Below, in pieces: positions 8,585 to 17,850 of a DNA stretch of 64,000 bases. The notes beneath the pieces are model-generated. The model was not told the DNA's origin. It made no database searches and was given only the letters and a program-made list of their open reading frames with translations. The position numbers and the translations under genes were made by a program. The stretch is from Oxalicibacterium faecigallinarum (GTDB taxonomy: Bacteria; Pseudomonadota; Gammaproteobacteria; Burkholderiales; Burkholderiaceae_D): positions 450,008-514,007 of the forward strand of contig NZ_BMDI01000001.1 of the NCBI RefSeq assembly GCF_014635705.1. Direction: 5' to 3'. Positions within the stretch are counted from its first letter, which is position 1. Each line of letters starts with the position of its first letter.

Positions 8585-9811
8585 ATGCAGCGCGTAGGCA
8601 AAGCGCAATCGTCCTCATGCATGCACGTCCTGTTGATGACGTTGCTGGTGATGGCGGGTGCGCTTTTCTGGCGTCCGGTCGGCGCGGCTGAAAAAAGCTG
8701 CACGGTCAATCAATGGCCATTGTGGGAAACATGGGCGTCGCGCTATGTGCAGAACGATGGTCGCATGCTCGAATCAAGCATGGCGGAAAATCACAGCACA
8801 TCAGAAGGGCAGTCTTACGGCATGTTGTTTGCCTTGATCGCCAACGATCAGGTGCGCTTTGACAAACTGTGGAAATGGACGGCAGCCAATATGATGGGCT
8901 CCGATCTGGATGCACGGTTACCCGGCTGGTTGTGGGGCAAGGGGAAAGATGGCAAGTGGCAATTGCAGGATGCCAATTCCGCCTCGGATGCCGATTTGTG
9001 GATCGTCTATGCCTTGCTGGAAGCCGCGCGCATATGGCAAAAACCTGCCTATAGAAATGATGCATTGCGTTTGCTCAAAACCGTTGAGGAAAAGCTGGTC
9101 GTCAATTTGCCGGGTCTCGGAAAAATGCTGCTGCCCGGACCGGAAGGCTTCGTGCAACCCAACAATCTGTGGCGCCTGAATCCCAGTTATCTGCCGGTGC
9201 CTCTGTTGCGCCGGCTGGCCAAAGAGGTGCCGCAGGGGCCGTGGCAGCAGGTGGCCGACAATACAGTAAAGATGATCCGTACTACCAGTCCTAAAGGTTT
9301 TTCTGCCGATTGGATTGCTTATCGCGGTACATCGTCGCAATCCGGGGTCTTTGTCGCTGATCCGATCAAAGGTGAAGCCGGCAGCTACGATGCAATCCGC
9401 GTGTATCTGTGGGCTGGCATGACGCCACGCAATGACCCGTCGTTCCATCGGGTATTGAATGCGCTGGACGGTATGGCAAAGAGCACACCGCCAAACGGAG
9501 TTCCGCCAGAAACCGTGCAAATCTATTCCGGAAAGACCGATGGCGTGTCGCCTTTTGGTTTCTCTGCCGCGCTGGTGCCGTATTTCATGGCACGCGATCA
9601 GAACCAGCAGGCAGAGCAGCGAAAGCGTATTGCCGAAAGCAGTATGGCAGCAGCCTTCGCCAAAGGCGAGCAACTGACCGAACCTCTGTACTACAACGTC
9701 ATGCTCAGCCTGTTTGCCTTGGGTTGGGCCGAGAAACGTTATCAATTCCGCACTGACGGAACACTCAAATTGTCCTGGGAGACGTCATGCGTCCGCGCCG
9801 TTCTACGCTAG
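8585..9811 (+). CDS. bcsZ: Periplasmic endo-1,4-beta-glucanase BcsZ (WssD), GH8
   Basis: Family 8 cellulase that trims or untangles nascent cellulose in the periplasm. The start at 8585 is preceded by GAGG with a 5-nt spacer; an alternative ATG at 8570 also overlaps bcsB. The 408-residue product has a signal peptide ending near GAAEKSC. Glu74 in SEGQSYGML is the expected general acid and Asp269 in YDAIRVYLW the second catalytic residue; their spacing resembles that of E. coli BcsZ. DADLWIVYALLEA and NNLWRLNPSYLP are further GH8 motifs. The 3' end overlaps bcsC by 25 nt. Confidence 0.93.
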   Translation: MQRVGKAQSSSCMHVLLMTLLVMAGALFWRPVGAAEKSCTVNQWPLWETWASRYVQNDGRMLESSMAENHSTSEGQSYGMLFALIANDQVRFDKLWKWTAANMMGSDLDARLPGWLWGKGKDGKWQLQDANSASDADLWIVYALLEAARIWQKPAYRNDALRLLKTVEEKLVVNLPGLGKMLLPGPEGFVQPNNLWRLNPSYLPVPLLRRLAKEVPQGPWQQVADNTVKMIRTTSPKGFSADWIAYRGTSSQSGVFVADPIKGEAGSYDAIRVYLWAGMTPRNDPSFHRVLNALDGMAKSTPPNGVPPETVQIYSGKTDGVSPFGFSAALVPYFMARDQNQQAEQRKRIAESSMAAAFAKGEQLTEPLYYNVMLSLFALGWAEKRYQFRTDGTLKLSWETSCVRAVLR

Positions 9812-12800
9812 CCATTGCCATTTTATCGACACTGGTCGGTGTGACTGCCTACGCGCAGAACAGCGATTTGCAGGCGCAACTGGTCGAGCAGGGGCAGTAC
9901 TGGCAGGCGCGCGCCAATGCGCAGCGCGCAACCGAGGTCTGGCAAAAGGTCTTGCGTCTTGATCCCAATCAGGTGAACGCGTTGTATGGGATGGGCGCGA
10001 TCGGGGTCAAACAAAATAATGCGAAGCAGGCGCAAGAGTATCTGAAGCGCCTGCAGGCCTTGTCGCCGATGCCGTGGCAGGCCCGGCAACTGGAGCAGGA
10101 TATCGCTCTGGCCAGGCCAGAAAACAAGGCATTGCTGGATGAGGCAAGACGTCTGGTTGATGCGGGTGAGCGCGACAAGGCAACCGAAGTTTTTCAGCGC
10201 ATGTTTAACGGCCTGACACCGCAGGGTACGGTCGGTCGCGAGTATTACAACAACCTTGCGTTCAACGATGCGTCATGGCCAGAAGCCCGTCGCGGCATGG
10301 AACGATTGATCCGCGAGATGCCGGATGATTCGATTCTTGTTCTGTTTTACGGCAAACAACTGATTCGCCACGAAGACAGTCGTGCAGAGGGTGCGCGTTT
10401 GTTGCAGCGTTTGACCAAGCGGGAGGACATCGCAGGCGATGCGGATGAAAGCTGGCGTCTTGCGCTGGTCTGGATGGGGCCGCCAAAACCGTCGCAAGTA
10501 CCGTTGTTTGAAGAGTTTTTGAGAGTGCATCCCAACGATCAGGAAATTCGCGATCAGTTGAACAAGGGGCGCCAGCAGTCAGCCAGCAGTGGCGGAGCGA
10601 CCTGGCAGCAAGATCCGCAGGTTGCCGCTGGTTTGAAGGCGCTGGAAAAAGGTGATCTTGCTGCGGCAGAGACGGCATTTCAGGCGCGTCTGTCAACGCG
10701 CCCAGACGATACGGATGCCTTGGGCGGCCTGGGTATCGTCCGTCAGCAGCAGAACCGCCATGCAGAAGCAGAGCAGTTGCTGACACGTGCAGTCAACAAA
10801 GGCGGTAGTCGCTGGAGAACAGCACTGGACGGTGTGCGTTACTGGACGCTGCTGGAACAGGGGCGTGCGCTGCAAGCCAGCGGCCAATCGCGCAAGGCGC
10901 AGGACGTGGTCAATCAGGCGATTCGTCTGGATGGCAAGAATATCGAAGGACGTCTGACGCTGGCAGATATTCAGGCGCAGGCTGGTGAAAACGATGCTGC
11001 GATTCGCAACTATCGTCAGGTATTGGCCGTACAGCCGGGTCACCCGCAAGCCATGCGTGGCATGGTCGGCGTGTTGACGGAGCAAGGCCATGCGGAAGAG
11101 GCATTAAGGTTGCTGGATAGCCTGTCGCCTGCAGAGCAAGCCAAGTTTGGCGACGCATGGCGTCTGCGTGCCTTGCGCTCTTCGCAACTGGCGAGTGTGG
11201 CCGAGAAGCGTGGTGACTTTGTTGCGGCGCAAAGCGCCTATCTGGATGCCATTCGCAATGATCCGGATGACATCTGGACGCGCTTCAATTTGGCGCGTCT
11301 GTATCTGAAGTCGGGCGATACGGTCAAGGCACGCAACCAGATCGATACTTTTGTCTACAATCATCCAGACAATATGGATGGCCTGTACACCAGCGCCTTG
11401 TTGTGGGTGGAAATGGGGCAATGGAAAGATGCGCAAAGCGTCCTCAATCGCATTCCCGCGGATCGCCGTACGGCCGATATGCATGATCTGGCTGATCAGA
11501 TCACGCTCACCAATCAGACCAGCCTGGCGAGCAGCCTCGCCAAGCGTGGGCAACGGCAGGAGGCACTGGCTGTGCTGGATCGCTTGCAGCCCCTCGTGGC
11601 GGGCAATGTCGATCGCACGGCGACGCTGGCTGGTGCCTATGCCGATATCGGTGATACGCAACGTGCACAATCGATGATGGGTGCACTGGTTGCACGCAAC
11701 AACTCGCCGTCGAGTGAGCTGCAATTGCAATACGCATCGATCCTGCTCAAGACCGGTGACGATGCGCAAGTCCATTCCATCTTGCGCAGCCTGCAGAATC
11801 AGCAGATGAGCGTATCGACGCGCAAACGTTACGACGATACCTTGTACTTGTACCGCGTACGGCAGGCCGATCAGTTGCGTGAAGGCGGCGATCTGGAAGC
11901 TGCATACGACATGCTGGCCCCGGCACTGACCCAACGGCCGGGTGATGCAACTGCGATGTCGGCATTGGCACGCATGTATGCCGCGAATGGCGAGGGTGCC
12001 AAGGCATTGCAAGTCTATAAACCATTGGTGCAACGCAATCAGTCTGATGCCGGTGTGCTGCTCGGTGCGGCAGATGCGGCAGTACAGGCACAGGACCGTG
12101 GCTATGCAGAAACGGTACTCCAGCGTTTCACTCAATTACCGAATACCGATGCGTCCTCACTGACTGAAGCGGCACGCATCTATCGCAGCATGGGGAAAAC
12201 TGGCGAAGCAACCGCGTTGCTGCGCAAGGCTGTCGCCATGGAACAAAGCGAAAAGCAGCGCGGACTTGCAGTGGATTCCGACACATGGAATGCGGCGAAT
12301 AATCCGTTCCGTGGTCAGCGTAGTCAGACGGCTGCCGCTGCAGCTGCTGTTGTGCCACCACCAGCGCGTACGGTCCTTAACCGGCTTGCGACCGTACCGG
12401 TCGGCAATCCATTCGCTGCCGATGCATACCGGAGTGAACAGGTGTTGCTCGATCCCCCGGCGACCAGATCACGCGCCTCGTATCCTGCGCAGACATCACG
12501 TAGCGAACTGGTCGCCCCTGTAAATTCTTTCTCCGCAGAGCAACGACCAAGATCGGCACGAAACGAAACGGCGCGTGTGGATTCAACCAGAATAAGCGGT
12601 GCCAGATCCGCCACCGCTGCAAGCAGCCCTGCGCAAAGTGCGCTGGATGAGATCCTGCAGGAGCGTAGTGCTTACGTTGTGCAAGGCGTCAACATTCGCA
12701 GCAATGACAGCGAGCCGGGCTTAAGCAAACTGACCGATGTGCAGATGCCCCTGGAAGTGAATATGCCGGTTGGCGACGGCAGTAGCCGTCTGGCCTTACG

Positions 12801-13794
12801 CATCACGCCGGTGTTACTCAGCGCCGGTACCATGAATGCCGATGCTGCCACACGTTTCGGCGATACCACGTTGCCACCATCTGCAGTCGGATCACGTCGC
12901 GAAGAGGGCGTTGGCATCGCGCTGTCGTATGAACTCAGAGATTTGGGGCTGAAGGCGGATATCGGCACCACGCCGATGGGCTTTGAGTACAACAATGTCG
13001 TCGGCGGCGTCAGCATCGAGCGGCCGTTGGAAGACAATCCGAATGTGCGTTATGGCATCGCGCTGTCGCGTCGTGCAGTGACGGATAGTGTCACGTCTTT
13101 TGCAGGTACCACAATCAGAACGGCGACGGCACCGGACGGTACGTTGGCTTGGGGGGGCGTGACAGCCAATGGCGGTCGCGTGCAATTGAGCTATGACGAT
13201 TCCGATGTGGGTGTCTACGGTTACGGCTCCCTGCATAGCATCGATGGACACAACGTCAAATCGAATACGCGTGTAGAGGTGGGAGCCGGTGCGTATCGTT
13301 ACTTCCAGAATGAGCCGGACAGCAAGTTGACAGCCGGTGTCAGCGCAATGCTGATGGGCTATGCCAACAATCAGAACTTCTATACCTACGGTCACGGCGG
13401 TTACTTCAGCCCGCAAACGTACTTTGCACTTGGTGTGCCAGTCACTTGGGCAAAGCGTAATGACCAGTTTACCTTCCAGCTCAAAGGTTCGGTTGGCCTG
13501 CAGTATTTCCAGCAGGATGGTGCAGATTACTTCCCGACCAATGCTGCGATGCAAGCCGCCAATAACCAGCGCTATGCGGATCAAAGCAATAGCGGGCTTG
13601 GTTACGGTGTAGAGGCGAGCGGCGAATATCGCTTCGCACCAAAACTGTTTGTCGGCGGCCGCTTCGCAATGGATAACGCGCGTGATTATCGACAACTGAA
13701 TGCAAGCATGTATGTGCGCTACATGTTTGAAAACATGCTCGGTAGCCCGATGGCATTGCCGGTCAGCCCTTATCGTTCCCCTTATTCCAACTGA
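9787..13794 (+). CDS. bcsC: Cellulose export outer-membrane protein BcsC (WssE)
   Basis: TPR-rich periplasmic scaffold plus outer-membrane barrel through which cellulose leaves the cell. The 1335-residue protein has a signal peptide (1-23, cleavage after AYA), about 19 TPR-like repeats to residue 830, an Ala/Pro/Ser/Arg-rich low-complexity linker (about 838-965), and a C-terminal BcsC beta-barrel domain from about 980 with alternating aromatic strands. The start ATG lies inside the bcsZ end and is preceded by GGGAG. Odd point: a Pro/Ser-rich tail follows the last strand (VRYMF), so the protein does not end in the usual terminal aromatic residue. Family assignment is firm. Confidence 0.94.
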   Translation: MRPRRSTLAIAILSTLVGVTAYAQNSDLQAQLVEQGQYWQARANAQRATEVWQKVLRLDPNQVNALYGMGAIGVKQNNAKQAQEYLKRLQALSPMPWQARQLEQDIALARPENKALLDEARRLVDAGERDKATEVFQRMFNGLTPQGTVGREYYNNLAFNDASWPEARRGMERLIREMPDDSILVLFYGKQLIRHEDSRAEGARLLQRLTKREDIAGDADESWRLALVWMGPPKPSQVPLFEEFLRVHPNDQEIRDQLNKGRQQSASSGGATWQQDPQVAAGLKALEKGDLAAAETAFQARLSTRPDDTDALGGLGIVRQQQNRHAEAEQLLTRAVNKGGSRWRTALDGVRYWTLLEQGRALQASGQSRKAQDVVNQAIRLDGKNIEGRLTLADIQAQAGENDAAIRNYRQVLAVQPGHPQAMRGMVGVLTEQGHAEEALRLLDSLSPAEQAKFGDAWRLRALRSSQLASVAEKRGDFVAAQSAYLDAIRNDPDDIWTRFNLARLYLKSGDTVKARNQIDTFVYNHPDNMDGLYTSALLWVEMGQWKDAQSVLNRIPADRRTADMHDLADQITLTNQTSLASSLAKRGQRQEALAVLDRLQPLVAGNVDRTATLAGAYADIGDTQRAQSMMGALVARNNSPSSELQLQYASILLKTGDDAQVHSILRSLQNQQMSVSTRKRYDDTLYLYRVRQADQLREGGDLEAAYDMLAPALTQRPGDATAMSALARMYAANGEGAKALQVYKPLVQRNQSDAGVLLGAADAAVQAQDRGYAETVLQRFTQLPNTDASSLTEAARIYRSMGKTGEATALLRKAVAMEQSEKQRGLAVDSDTWNAANNPFRGQRSQTAAAAAAVVPPPARTVLNRLATVPVGNPFAADAYRSEQVLLDPPATRSRASYPAQTSRSELVAPVNSFSAEQRPRSARNETARVDSTRISGARSATAASSPAQSALDEILQERSAYVVQGVNIRSNDSEPGLSKLTDVQMPLEVNMPVGDGSSRLALRITPVLLSAGTMNADAATRFGDTTLPPSAVGSRREEGVGIALSYELRDLGLKADIGTTPMGFEYNNVVGGVSIERPLEDNPNVRYGIALSRRAVTDSVTSFAGTTIRTATAPDGTLAWGGVTANGGRVQLSYDDSDVGVYGYGSLHSIDGHNVKSNTRVEVGAGAYRYFQNEPDSKLTAGVSAMLMGYANNQNFYTYGHGGYFSPQTYFALGVPVTWAKRNDQFTFQLKGSVGLQYFQQDGADYFPTNAAMQAANNQRYADQSNSGLGYGVEASGEYRFAPKLFVGGRFAMDNARDYRQLNASMYVRYMFENMLGSPMALPVSPYRSPYSN

Positions 13795-13811
13795 TTGACG
13801 GAGAAATACAC

Positions 13812-14480
13812 ATGGCAGCTTCTGTACTTGCAGGTTTGACCCTTCTGGTTCTGGGCGAAAGTCACATGAGCCTCGAAAACTATCTGATGGAACCACTCAA
13901 CGCCAAGCTGACGCAGCAGGGTGCGCAGGTGCATTCGATTGGCGCATGTGGCGCGAGTGCGGGTGACTGGCTGATCACGAAGAAGGTGGATTGTGGCGCG
14001 GAGCAGCAAGGCACCAGCAAGATTCAGATCAAGGGGCGCGATGCCACGACCACGCCGATTGCAACGCTGATTGGCAAATACAAACCAGATCTGGTTGTGC
14101 TGGTGATTGGTGACACGATGGCTTCCTACGACAAGCCTGCATTCCCTAAAACGTGGGCATGGCAAAACGTCACGGGCCTGACCAAGGCGATTGCGGCCAC
14201 TGGCACCAAATGTGCATGGGTTGGCCCTGCTTGGGGCAAGGCAGGCGGCATGTATCAAAAGAACGATGCACGCACGCAGCTGATGTCGCAATTTCTGGCA
14301 AGTAACGTGGCGCCATGCACGTACATCGATTCACTGACGTTTTCCAAGCCGGGTCAATGGGTGACGACTGATGGTCAGCACTTCACGGTGGCCGGTTACA
14401 AATCGTGGGCCAATGCGATCGGCGATGCACTGGGCAAGTTGCCACCGGAAGCCGTCAGCAACAAAGGAACAAAGAAATGA
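13812..14480 (+). CDS. wssF: SGNH-fold cellulose acetylation protein (WssF-like)
   Basis: The 222-residue protein sits exactly where wssF lies in the P. fluorescens wss operon, between bcsC and the AlgF-like gene. SGNH motifs are visible: block I as VLGESH with Ser17, block II GACGAS, block III VLVIGDT (Asp where Asn is usual), and block V DGQH with Asp187 and His190. It probably handles acetyl groups for cellulose O-acetylation. The hydrophobic N-terminus is the first beta strand leading directly to Ser17, so no cleavable signal peptide fits; the protein may stay in the cytoplasm. GGAG lies 8 nt before the ATG. The stop overlaps the next start (ATGA). Confidence 0.8.
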   Translation: MAASVLAGLTLLVLGESHMSLENYLMEPLNAKLTQQGAQVHSIGACGASAGDWLITKKVDCGAEQQGTSKIQIKGRDATTTPIATLIGKYKPDLVVLVIGDTMASYDKPAFPKTWAWQNVTGLTKAIAATGTKCAWVGPAWGKAGGMYQKNDARTQLMSQFLASNVAPCTYIDSLTFSKPGQWVTTDGQHFTVAGYKSWANAIGDALGKLPPEAVSNKGTKK

Positions 14481-15148
14481 AATTAGCCAAGGCGCTTGCG
14501 GGCGTTGCTGCACTGATGTCGACGCTGAATGTGATGGCGGCCGATATTCCCTTGTATCCGACAGGTCCTGCTGAGGACGCGGCATTCATCCGCTTTGTCA
14601 ACGGTGGCACCGATCAGCTGCAAGTGATTGCGCAGCGCGGACAACCACCGCTCAAGCTGGAAGCGAGCAAGCCCGCTTCGCTGTTCTTCCCGGTTTCTGC
14701 CAGCAGCACGATTAAAGGTACGCTTGCCAGCGGTCAGCAACGTCTGGCACTGGAAGTCAAAGCACAGCCAGGTGAATTCGCTACCGTGTTTGCTTTGCCT
14801 GACGGTAAAAAAGGATTGAAGCAGATCACCGTGCGCGACATGCCAGATGACTTCAACAGCCTGAAGGCATCGCTGGGTTTCTTCAATCTGGATGGTCATT
14901 GCGCCAATGCGACCCTGCGCCCTGCGGGAAGGACTGCAGATCTGTTCAAGAATGTGGCAGAAGGTACCCTGCAACGTCGTTCGATCAATCCGGTCAAGCT
15001 ATCGGTGCAACTGGTGTGTGCCAATGCCAATGCCGGTCCGGCACTGGATCTGGGCGAGTTGAAAGCAGGTGAGCGTTATAGCGTGTTTGCATTGCCTTCA
15101 GCCAATGGTCCGAAACTGTTATCGGCGACAGACAGCCTGTCACATTGA
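14477..15148 (+). CDS. wssG: AlgF-like cellulose acetylation protein (WssG)
   Basis: Periplasmic helper of polysaccharide O-acetylation, similar in layout to alginate protein AlgF. The 223-residue product begins with a clear signal peptide (MKLAKALAGVAALMSTLNVMA, cleaved before ADIP). The mature protein is beta-rich and shows the AlgF-style opening LYPTGPAEDAAFIRFVNG and a later LKAGERYSVFALP. The start at 14477 overlaps the WssF stop and is preceded by GGA; a longer frame from 14405 would lose the signal peptide. No catalytic residues are recognisable, in line with a carrier or scaffold role. Assignment rests on position and weak sequence similarity. Confidence 0.75.
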   Translation: MKLAKALAGVAALMSTLNVMAADIPLYPTGPAEDAAFIRFVNGGTDQLQVIAQRGQPPLKLEASKPASLFFPVSASSTIKGTLASGQQRLALEVKAQPGEFATVFALPDGKKGLKQITVRDMPDDFNSLKASLGFFNLDGHCANATLRPAGRTADLFKNVAEGTLQRRSINPVKLSVQLVCANANAGPALDLGELKAGERYSVFALPSANGPKLLSATDSLSH

Positions 15149-15166
15149 TCGGACGCCGCCACTGCC

Positions 15167-16582
15167 ATGGTCTTTGCTTCGCTTGAATTCCTGACGCTGT
15201 TTCTGCCGACATTTTTGCTGATCTATGCACTGGTCCCCAACCGGTGTCGCAATATGGTGTTGTTGCTGGGGAGCTGGTTTTTCTATGGCTGGCTTAGCCC
15301 GCTGTTCCTGTTGTTGCATGTGGCGCTGACGATTGTGGCTTGGGTCGGTGGGTTGATGATCGAGCGTTCTCGCGAAGATTCTCTTGGCCGTGTGCGTTTG
15401 CTGGTAGTGCTGGTCGTGTTCAACACGGTCGTGTTGTGCTGGTACAAGTACGCCAACATTGTTGCGGCGACCATCAATGATCTGATGATGCACTATGGAT
15501 CCATGCCGATGGAGTGGCAGAAGGTGGCATTGCCTGCCGGTCTGTCATTCATTGTCTTGCAGGCGATTTCCTATCTGGTGGATGTCCATCGCAAGACCGT
15601 TGCGGCGGAACGTAGTGTGATCAACTACGCAACCTACCTCTCGATGTTCGGACATTCAATCGCCGGCCCGATCATCCGTTACGACTGGGTGCAGAAGGAG
15701 CTGGTGCAGCGTTGGTTCAACTGGCAGAACTTCTCGCTCGGTGCGCGTCGTTTCATGGTCGGCATGTGCATGAAGGTACTGGTAGCCGACACCTTGTCGC
15801 CACTGGTGGACGTCGCTTTCCATCTCGATCATCCATCGTTCGTCGATGCATGGATCGGTTGTCTGGCCTACTCGCTGCAATTGTTCTTCGACTTTGCCGG
15901 TTACAGTGCGATGGCGATTGGACTGGGCCTGATGCTGGGATTCCATTTCCCCGAAAACTTCAACCGTCCTTACCTGGCCAACAGCATTCAGGATTTCTGG
16001 CGACGTTGGCATCTGTCGCTGTCGAGCTGGTTGCGCGACTATCTCTACATCGGTCTTGGCGGTAATCGTCACGGCGTCTGGAATACCTATCGCAATCTGT
16101 TTCTGACCATGGCGATTGCCGGTCTGTGGCACGGCGGCGACAGCTGGAATTATCTGCTCTGGGGCTCGGCACACGGCATCGCCTTATGCGTGGATCGCGC
16201 GTGGGCACGCTCCAGCTTGCCGCGCATACCGCCGGTACTGGCGCATGTGCTGACCTTGTTCTTCGTGTGCACCGCATGGACCCTGTTCCGCGCGCCGGAC
16301 TTCCATACCGCGGTCACCATGTACGCAGGTCAATTTGGCATGAATGGATTCGCTCTGGGGGACGCGCTGGCTGTGACGCTGCGTCCGGTACATGGCCTTG
16401 CCGCATTACTGGGCTTGGTTTGCATCGTTCTGCCAATCTGGCAGGTACGTTGTGAAAAGAAATTTGCCGACAATCCATTGTTCAACTGGGTTGCTGCATT
16501 GTGGCCGGTCGCGGGATTCCTGTTGTCGTTTGCACTGATTGCCAGTCGTGAAGCTGTGCCGTTCCTGTACTTCCAGTTCTGA
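15167..16582 (+). CDS. wssH: MBOAT O-acyltransferase, AlgI-like (WssH)
   Basis: Multipass inner-membrane MBOAT protein predicted to move acetyl groups from a cytoplasmic donor across the membrane to periplasmic acetylation partners. It has 471 residues, about 10-12 hydrophobic segments, the motif NFNRPYLANSIQDFWRRWH, and LWHGGDSWNYLLWGSAHG. The catalytic histidine in LWHG falls at His322. It follows wssG by 18 nt and precedes wssI by 14 nt. Alginate is unlikely as substrate because no alginate polymerisation genes are present; cellulose is the obvious acceptor in this operon. Confidence 0.93.
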   Translation: MVFASLEFLTLFLPTFLLIYALVPNRCRNMVLLLGSWFFYGWLSPLFLLLHVALTIVAWVGGLMIERSREDSLGRVRLLVVLVVFNTVVLCWYKYANIVAATINDLMMHYGSMPMEWQKVALPAGLSFIVLQAISYLVDVHRKTVAAERSVINYATYLSMFGHSIAGPIIRYDWVQKELVQRWFNWQNFSLGARRFMVGMCMKVLVADTLSPLVDVAFHLDHPSFVDAWIGCLAYSLQLFFDFAGYSAMAIGLGLMLGFHFPENFNRPYLANSIQDFWRRWHLSLSSWLRDYLYIGLGGNRHGVWNTYRNLFLTMAIAGLWHGGDSWNYLLWGSAHGIALCVDRAWARSSLPRIPPVLAHVLTLFFVCTAWTLFRAPDFHTAVTMYAGQFGMNGFALGDALAVTLRPVHGLAALLGLVCIVLPIWQVRCEKKFADNPLFNWVAALWPVAGFLLSFALIASREAVPFLYFQF

Positions 16583-16596
16583 TAAAGACGCCGACC

Positions 16597-17745
16597 ATGC
16601 AGCCATCCAATAATTTGCCGCCGCCACCTACCGATTTTGCGGTGCGCATCAGCAAACTGTCGGCCTATGCCTTTGCTGGCTTGCTGGGTATCGGCCTTGT
16701 TTCCTGTGGTGTTTTGCTCTGGAGCGGCAAGGTTGACATGCTGCCCACGAATCTTACGCGTGATGACGTCATGCATGGCGAAGTGACGCACAAGATCGCC
16801 AAGCAATTGTCCAAGGCATGGTTTCCTGAGCGTGCCGCCGATCTTGAACGCGCCGCAAGCTGGCTGGTCTTGCATGACACTGGCGCGCGCGTGCGCGTCG
16901 GTTGCCCGGACTGGCTTTTCCTGACGGATGAGCTGCGCGTCAATCGTCATGCGAAAGAAAACGCTGATATCAAGGCCCATGCCGTGATCGAGCTGCAGCA
17001 AAAGTTGGGTCGGCAGGGTATTGCCTTGCTGGTTGCGATCGTGCCGGATAAAAGCAGAATCGCTGCAGATCAGTTATGCAATCTGGCGCGTCCCGCTGTC
17101 ATTGCCGAACGCGCGGTGACATGGGCTGCTTCATTGCAACGTGCTGGCGTCTCGGTGTTGAATCTGGCGCCTGCTTTGCAGCCATTGGGTGCCGCCGCTT
17201 ACTTGCGCACGGACACGCATTGGAGTGAATCCGGCGCACAGGCAGCGGCCGAAGCGATTGCGTCACAAGTGAAGGCGATGGGCATTGATGCGACGCCACA
17301 CAAAACATTTGAAGCGCATGAACAGGCTTCTGCATTGCGGCCAGGTGATCTGGTGCGTCTTGCCGGTATCGACTGGTTGCCACTTCGCATGCAACCGGCA
17401 CCGGAAAGTGTGAAAGCCATCAGGGTCAGCGAAAAGCAGGATGCAGCAGGGGCAGGCGGTGACGATCTGGATGATTTGTTTGGGGACGATCATTTGCCTA
17501 ACGTCGCCCTGATCGGGACTTCGTTTTCGCGTAACTCCCATTTCGCCGATTTCCTGCAGATGGCGCTGGGTGCAGCGGTTGGTAATTTTGCCAAGGATGG
17601 CGGTGAGTTTTCCGGTGGCGCCAATCAGTATTTCAGTAATCCCGCATTCAGACAGACGCCACCGAAACTGGTGATCTGGGAAATTCCCGAGCGTGACTTG
17701 CAGACACCTTATGTGCCGATCACTTTGCAAACGGCAGCAGACTGA
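16597..17745 (+). CDS. wssI: AlgJ/AlgX-like cellulose O-acetyltransferase (WssI)
   Basis: Periplasmic SGNH-like acetyltransferase expected to place acetyl groups on the glucan. The 382-residue protein has a Pro-rich cytoplasmic N-terminus, one membrane anchor (about 23-45), then the AlgX/AlgJ domain. The catalytic set is visible as Asp206 and His208 in TDTHWSESG and Ser309 in IGTSFS. An acidic insert (GGDDLDDLFGDD) just before Ser309 is unusual. The protein ends the operon; the MinD-like wssJ of P. fluorescens is absent. A strong hairpin terminator follows. Confidence 0.88.
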   Translation: MQPSNNLPPPPTDFAVRISKLSAYAFAGLLGIGLVSCGVLLWSGKVDMLPTNLTRDDVMHGEVTHKIAKQLSKAWFPERAADLERAASWLVLHDTGARVRVGCPDWLFLTDELRVNRHAKENADIKAHAVIELQQKLGRQGIALLVAIVPDKSRIAADQLCNLARPAVIAERAVTWAASLQRAGVSVLNLAPALQPLGAAAYLRTDTHWSESGAQAAAEAIASQVKAMGIDATPHKTFEAHEQASALRPGDLVRLAGIDWLPLRMQPAPESVKAIRVSEKQDAAGAGGDDLDDLFGDDHLPNVALIGTSFSRNSHFADFLQMALGAAVGNFAKDGGEFSGGANQYFSNPAFRQTPPKLVIWEIPERDLQTPYVPITLQTAAD

Positions 17746-17787
17746 GACAAGTCTGCGCAAGATTGCCTGACATTGAAACGTGTCGGC

Positions 17788-17823
17788 AAATAAAAAGCCT
17801 CGCATTGCGAGGCTTTTTATTTG
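17788..17823 (+). terminator. Bidirectional terminator between the wss operon and bamD
   Basis: A perfect 16-bp stem (17788-17803 with 17807-17822, loop ATT) has a GCCTCGC core flanked by A and T runs. It can work for both converging units: wssI ends 42 nt upstream and bamD ends 28 nt downstream on the opposite strand. Confidence 0.92.
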
Positions 17824-17850
17824 ATTCCATCAGAGATCCATCCCGGCGTT

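Noticed and set aside
12300-12700. Possible frameshift or gene fusion in bcsC
   Set aside because: The low-complexity stretch is an in-frame linker between the TPR and barrel domains, as in other BcsC proteins.
15167-17745. Alginate acetylation genes
   Set aside because: AlgI- and AlgJ-like proteins are encoded inside a cellulose operon and no alginate polymerase, epimerase or lyase gene is present.
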